A DNA stretch of 16,698 bases from CAZGMJ01 sp964649005 (GTDB lineage: Bacteria > Planctomycetota > Phycisphaerae > Sedimentisphaerales > Anaerobacaceae), in NCBI GenBank assembly GCA_964649005.1, contig CAZYMD010000117.1:1-16698 (forward strand), written 5' to 3'. Shown here one piece after another: positions 14,587 through 16,698 of the stretch (positions are counted from its first letter, which is position 1; the number at the start of each line of letters is the position of its first letter). The position numbers and the translations under genes were made by a program. The notes beneath the pieces were generated by a model that searched no databases, was not told the DNA's origin, and saw only the letters and a list, made by a program, of their open reading frames with translations.

Positions 14587-15630
14587 ATGGATGGTAGTGG
14601 GCAGAAAGACGCAAAGTGGGGAGTCTGGCTGAGTTGTGCAATCATTCTGATTCTGCTTGCAGCGACTATCATTGTGGGGCTGTGGGCGAAGTACAGGCGT
14701 CCTTCAGAACCCCTGGAGATTGGTCAAAGGAAGCAGTGCGAAGTCAATCTCAGGCAGCTTGGGCTGGCGATGCATCTCTATGCCCATGCCACTGGCAATA
14801 AGTTTCCATCGGCGGCGACGTGGTGCGATGACCTGGTGAAGGCGGATCCCAACGTAAAAGAGTATCTGTTATGTCCCGCTGCTGAAAAGGCTGGTGATGC
14901 CGGGCCGTGCCACTACGCAATGAATCCAAACGCAGCGTTCGGTTTGGAGCCCGGTGTTGTTCTGCTGTTCGAGAGCAAAGGCGGCTGGAATCAGCACGGC
15001 GGACGCGAACTCATGGTGCTCGATCGTCACATGGAACCGGGCTGCGGCGTGCTGCTTTCCGATGGCAGCGAAATGTTCGTCAGAGTTGAATCGCTGGATA
15101 CCATGAACTGGGGAATAAACAAGGAACAGGTGGACACTTCTGAAAAGGAGAAGCAAATGGCACAGTTGAAAATAGGCGACAAGGCCCCGGATTTTTCGTT
15201 GATCGATCAGGATGGAGCGAAGGTGAGCCTGTCGGATTTTGCGGGCAAGAAGGTATTGGTTTATTTTTATCCGAAGGCAAACACGCCAGGCTGTACTACC
15301 CAGGCGTGCAGCGTGCGAGATTCGACTGCTGAACTCAAAAAGCTCGACATTGTTTCGCTGGGCATCAGCCCTGATATGCCCGACGCCCAAAAGAAATTCG
15401 ACGACAAGTACACGCTGGGTTTTCGTCTGCTCTCCGATCCCGACCACAAAACCGCCTCAGCCTACGGCGCCTGGGGCCAAAAGAACATGTACGGCAAGAT
15501 AACCGAAGGGATTATCCGCTCATCCTTCCTGATCGATGAGGCCGGAAAAATCATCCAGCTCACCTACAAGGTCAAGCCGGACCAGACGGTTCCCAACGCG
15601 TTAGCCGTGCTTAAAGATGCCGACAAGTAG
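14587..15630 (+). CDS. Membrane-anchored pseudopilin-like domain fused to a Bcp-type peroxiredoxin
   Basis: This 347-residue protein starts at ATG 14587, five bases after GGAGG; an ATG at 14575 is upstream but overlaps the site. Residues about 12-35 are a membrane segment. Residues 45-180 match the C-terminal part of planctomycete DUF1559 pseudopilin-like proteins: CEVNLRQLGLAMHLYA, then LLCPAAEK, a YAMNPNAA block and a late DG motif (RHMEPGCGVLLSDGS). After a linker (NKEQVDTSEKEKQ) comes a complete Prx of Bcp type from 191 to 347, with PKANTPGC-TTQAC: peroxidatic C236 and resolving C241, six and one residues apart as in E. coli Bcp. The enzyme reduces peroxides using thioredoxin-like donors. 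The Bcp part is 157 residues, a full stand-alone length, and has its own internal start. The two families are not normally joined. Confidence 0.8.
   Translation: MDGSGQKDAKWGVWLSCAIILILLAATIIVGLWAKYRRPSEPLEIGQRKQCEVNLRQLGLAMHLYAHATGNKFPSAATWCDDLVKADPNVKEYLLCPAAEKAGDAGPCHYAMNPNAAFGLEPGVVLLFESKGGWNQHGGRELMVLDRHMEPGCGVLLSDGSEMFVRVESLDTMNWGINKEQVDTSEKEKQMAQLKIGDKAPDFSLIDQDGAKVSLSDFAGKKVLVYFYPKANTPGCTTQACSVRDSTAELKKLDIVSLGISPDMPDAQKKFDDKYTLGFRLLSDPDHKTASAYGAWGQKNMYGKITEGIIRSSFLIDEAGKIIQLTYKVKPDQTVPNALAVLKDADK
15145..15159 (+). promoter_or_regulatory. Internal ribosome binding site and start for a free peroxiredoxin
   Basis: AAAAGGAGAAGCAAATG has a strong AAGGAG six to seven bases before an in-frame ATG at 15157. 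The protein from this ATG to 15630 is 157 residues and begins MAQLKIGDKAPDF, as ordinary Bcp proteins do. This suggests a second product, the free cytosolic enzyme, from the same gene. Confidence 0.65.
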
Positions 15631-15668
15631 CCACTGCACGCTGAAAGTTTAGATGCGTGGAAGCGTAA

Positions 15669-15686
15669 ATGAAAGTAACTGCGTAG
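15669..15686 (+). other. Five-codon in-frame mini-ORF before the 15687 gene
   Basis: ATG AAA GTA ACT GCG TAG reads MKVTA then stop and is followed at once by the ATG of the 15687 gene in the same frame. TGGAAG lies five bases before the mini-ORF ATG, whereas the downstream ATG has no site of its own. Either a leader peptide with re-initiation or a nonsense change in a once longer N-terminus would explain it. Confidence 0.4.
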
Positions 15687-16145
15687 ATGAAAAACGTAAA
15701 AGACAGTTTGAACCTGCCCCATGAAATTGAGTTCACTGCGGTGCCACTATATGGAGTTACTGTCGATGTTAAGGTCGTCATGGGTGCTGAGAACGATTTG
15801 TGTGTTGAGATCATTCCGAAAAACGAGGACGCCGCAAGGATCAGGATTGTGAGCAGCAGGATGTGGTTTGGGCTTCAGGCGGGACATTATCTATCTGTAG
15901 ATTTGGAGGAGTTTGAGGAACAGATGGGTAGCAAGTTTATCGCTGGGGCGAACATTGTTAAAAATATCATGGCGTATGGTTTCGAGGAAACAGCTCATGT
16001 TGTTGGGGACAAGGTTATAGAGTCTCAGTGTGTAGTTCCAGTTGCTGGAAATCCGATCGAGTTCAAACGCAGTACGCTGGTTCTACCCTGGACAAAGAGA
16101 AAAGCAAGGCGGCAACAGTACGCTTATGTGCCGTATGCAAAATGA
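15687..16145 (+). CDS. Soluble protein of unknown function
   Basis: This 152-residue protein has no signal peptide or membrane segment. It is mixed alpha/beta: an acidic and hydrophobic N-terminal half (EIEFTAVPLYGVTVDVKVVMG), a central EEFEEQMG-like helix, and a strongly basic C-terminus (WTKRKARRQQY). The pattern of strands such as VCVEIIP and ARIRIVSSRMWF suggests a small beta-sandwich, but I do not recognise a family. TAG immediately precedes the ATG in frame, so no longer start exists. The neighbours are the peroxiredoxin fusion 56 bases upstream and a membrane protein downstream, all on the same strand. Co-transcription is possible. Confidence in the gene rests on its length and even composition. 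Confidence 0.5.
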   Translation: MKNVKDSLNLPHEIEFTAVPLYGVTVDVKVVMGAENDLCVEIIPKNEDAARIRIVSSRMWFGLQAGHYLSVDLEEFEEQMGSKFIAGANIVKNIMAYGFEETAHVVGDKVIESQCVVPVAGNPIEFKRSTLVLPWTKRKARRQQYAYVPYAK

Positions 16146-16231
16146 GAATATGCAATCTTGAATGGGAGTATTGATTTGCTCTATACAGGTTGTAGCTTAA
16201 ATCGTCTGGGACGAATCAATAGTCCTGATGA

Positions 16232-16698
16232 ATGGATGCTATCACAATGAACGAAGCTAAGGCCGAGACATTCGAATATGAGAGCTGGAGCATTTCAGAA
16301 CCCTTTTATGTGACGGCTTTCTCAAAGATAGGGCCGCCGATAGTGTTTTTAATGCACTACGCTGCTATCTTCTCTGTGATATTGATCCTAGTCGTCTACG
16401 ATGATCGACCCTGGGGAATCATTTTGTTTGCAGTGTTTATGGCGGGACTCGGAGTGGCGATGTTGCCGATCTGGTACAAGACTTTCTTCGACCGAACGTA
16501 TGTCGGGATTGATCGGGTACTTTCAGTTGAGTGGTCGCCAGAGTGTATATCTTTTCGTGGAGGATATTTTCATCTTGAGGTGCCGCCCTGCGATGTGCTT
16601 TCGTTTAGCACACGGGGTTTTCGAAACATTAACCAGGCTCATATTCTCAAGGTAGTGGTAAAAGGGCCAGGTGGAGCAAAACGACACATATACCTCTG
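16232..16698 (+). CDS. Two-helix membrane protein, C-terminus cut by the window edge
   Basis: An open frame of 155 complete codons runs from ATG 16232 to the right edge without a stop. ATG 16247 is an alternative; a TGA lies in frame just before 16232. Neither ATG has a good ribosome binding site. Two hydrophobic segments are predicted at about 36-56 and 60-81, joined by a short YDDRPWG loop, so both ends should lie on the same side. After them comes a soluble part with alternating strands (GIDRVLSVEWSPECISFRGGYFHLEV, then VLSFSTRGFRN and ILKVVVKGP), which resembles PH-like or bPH-type beta domains found after two helices in small bacterial membrane proteins. This fold call is a guess from pattern only. 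It follows the unknown 152-residue gene by 86 bases. Confidence 0.6.
   Translation, partial: MDAITMNEAKAETFEYESWSISEPFYVTAFSKIGPPIVFLMHYAAIFSVILILVVYDDRPWGIILFAVFMAGLGVAMLPIWYKTFFDRTYVGIDRVLSVEWSPECISFRGGYFHLEVPPCDVLSFSTRGFRNINQAHILKVVVKGPGGAKRHIYL

Noticed and set aside
15630..15660. CACGC/GCGTG hairpin after the peroxiredoxin fusion as a terminator
   Set aside because: The stem is only five pairs with a 13-base loop and no T-run, so it does not qualify.
16401..16655. An 84-codon plus-strand frame near the right edge
   Set aside because: It lies within the longer open frame from 16232, which encodes two clean membrane helices; the shorter frame is rich in cysteine and arginine without a domain.

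Overview
The window looks like chromosomal DNA from a planctomycete, most likely of the Phycisphaerae/Sedimentisphaerales type. This is inferred from gene content, not from a marker gene. The supporting signs are: a twin-arginine-exported GFO/IDH/MocA oxidoreductase, a secreted PQQ-type beta-propeller protein, an ECF sigma factor followed by a membrane protein with a LolA/RseB-like body, a pseudopilin-like (DUF1559/H-X9-DG type) domain, many small exported proteins of unknown function, and a secreted polysaccharide-cleaving enzyme. There is no rRNA, tRNA, CRISPR array, integrase or intact insertion sequence.

Layout. 1-5502 is mainly minus strand. It holds a SAM-dependent methyltransferase with an export signal (cut by the window edge), a short C-terminal alpha/beta-hydrolase remnant coupled to a secreted nucleoside hydrolase, then two paralogous 336-residue lipoproteins. 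A small three-helix membrane protein and a plus-strand membrane-anchored protein, both unknown, lie between the two lipoproteins. 5628-8405 is plus strand: a well-formed sigma70 promoter, an exported protein made of three tandem beta-type repeats, a strong terminator, and a secreted GH28-like beta-helix enzyme. 8496-11609 is a divergent pair: the PQQ-type propeller protein (minus) and the Tat-exported oxidoreductase (plus). They share a 421-base control region with a perfect 22-base palindrome and a 21-base-spaced direct repeat, and the oxidoreductase ends at a textbook terminator.

11703-13649 is a minus-strand two-gene operon: an ECF sigma factor, then a membrane-anchored LolA/RseB-like protein that may sense the envelope or control sigma. 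13650-14586 holds a small exported unknown protein and a structured intergenic element with competing pairings. 14587-15630 encodes an unusual fusion of a membrane-anchored pseudopilin-like domain to a complete Bcp-type peroxiredoxin, with a strong internal ribosome binding site and start that could also give a free peroxiredoxin. The window ends with an unknown soluble protein, preceded by an in-frame five-codon mini-ORF, and a truncated two-helix membrane protein.

Taken together the genes suggest envelope and extracellular carbohydrate or nucleoside metabolism plus envelope or redox stress handling. No single pathway links them all. The most notable items are the peroxiredoxin fusion, the regulatory sites between the divergent pair, and the duplicated lipoprotein family.
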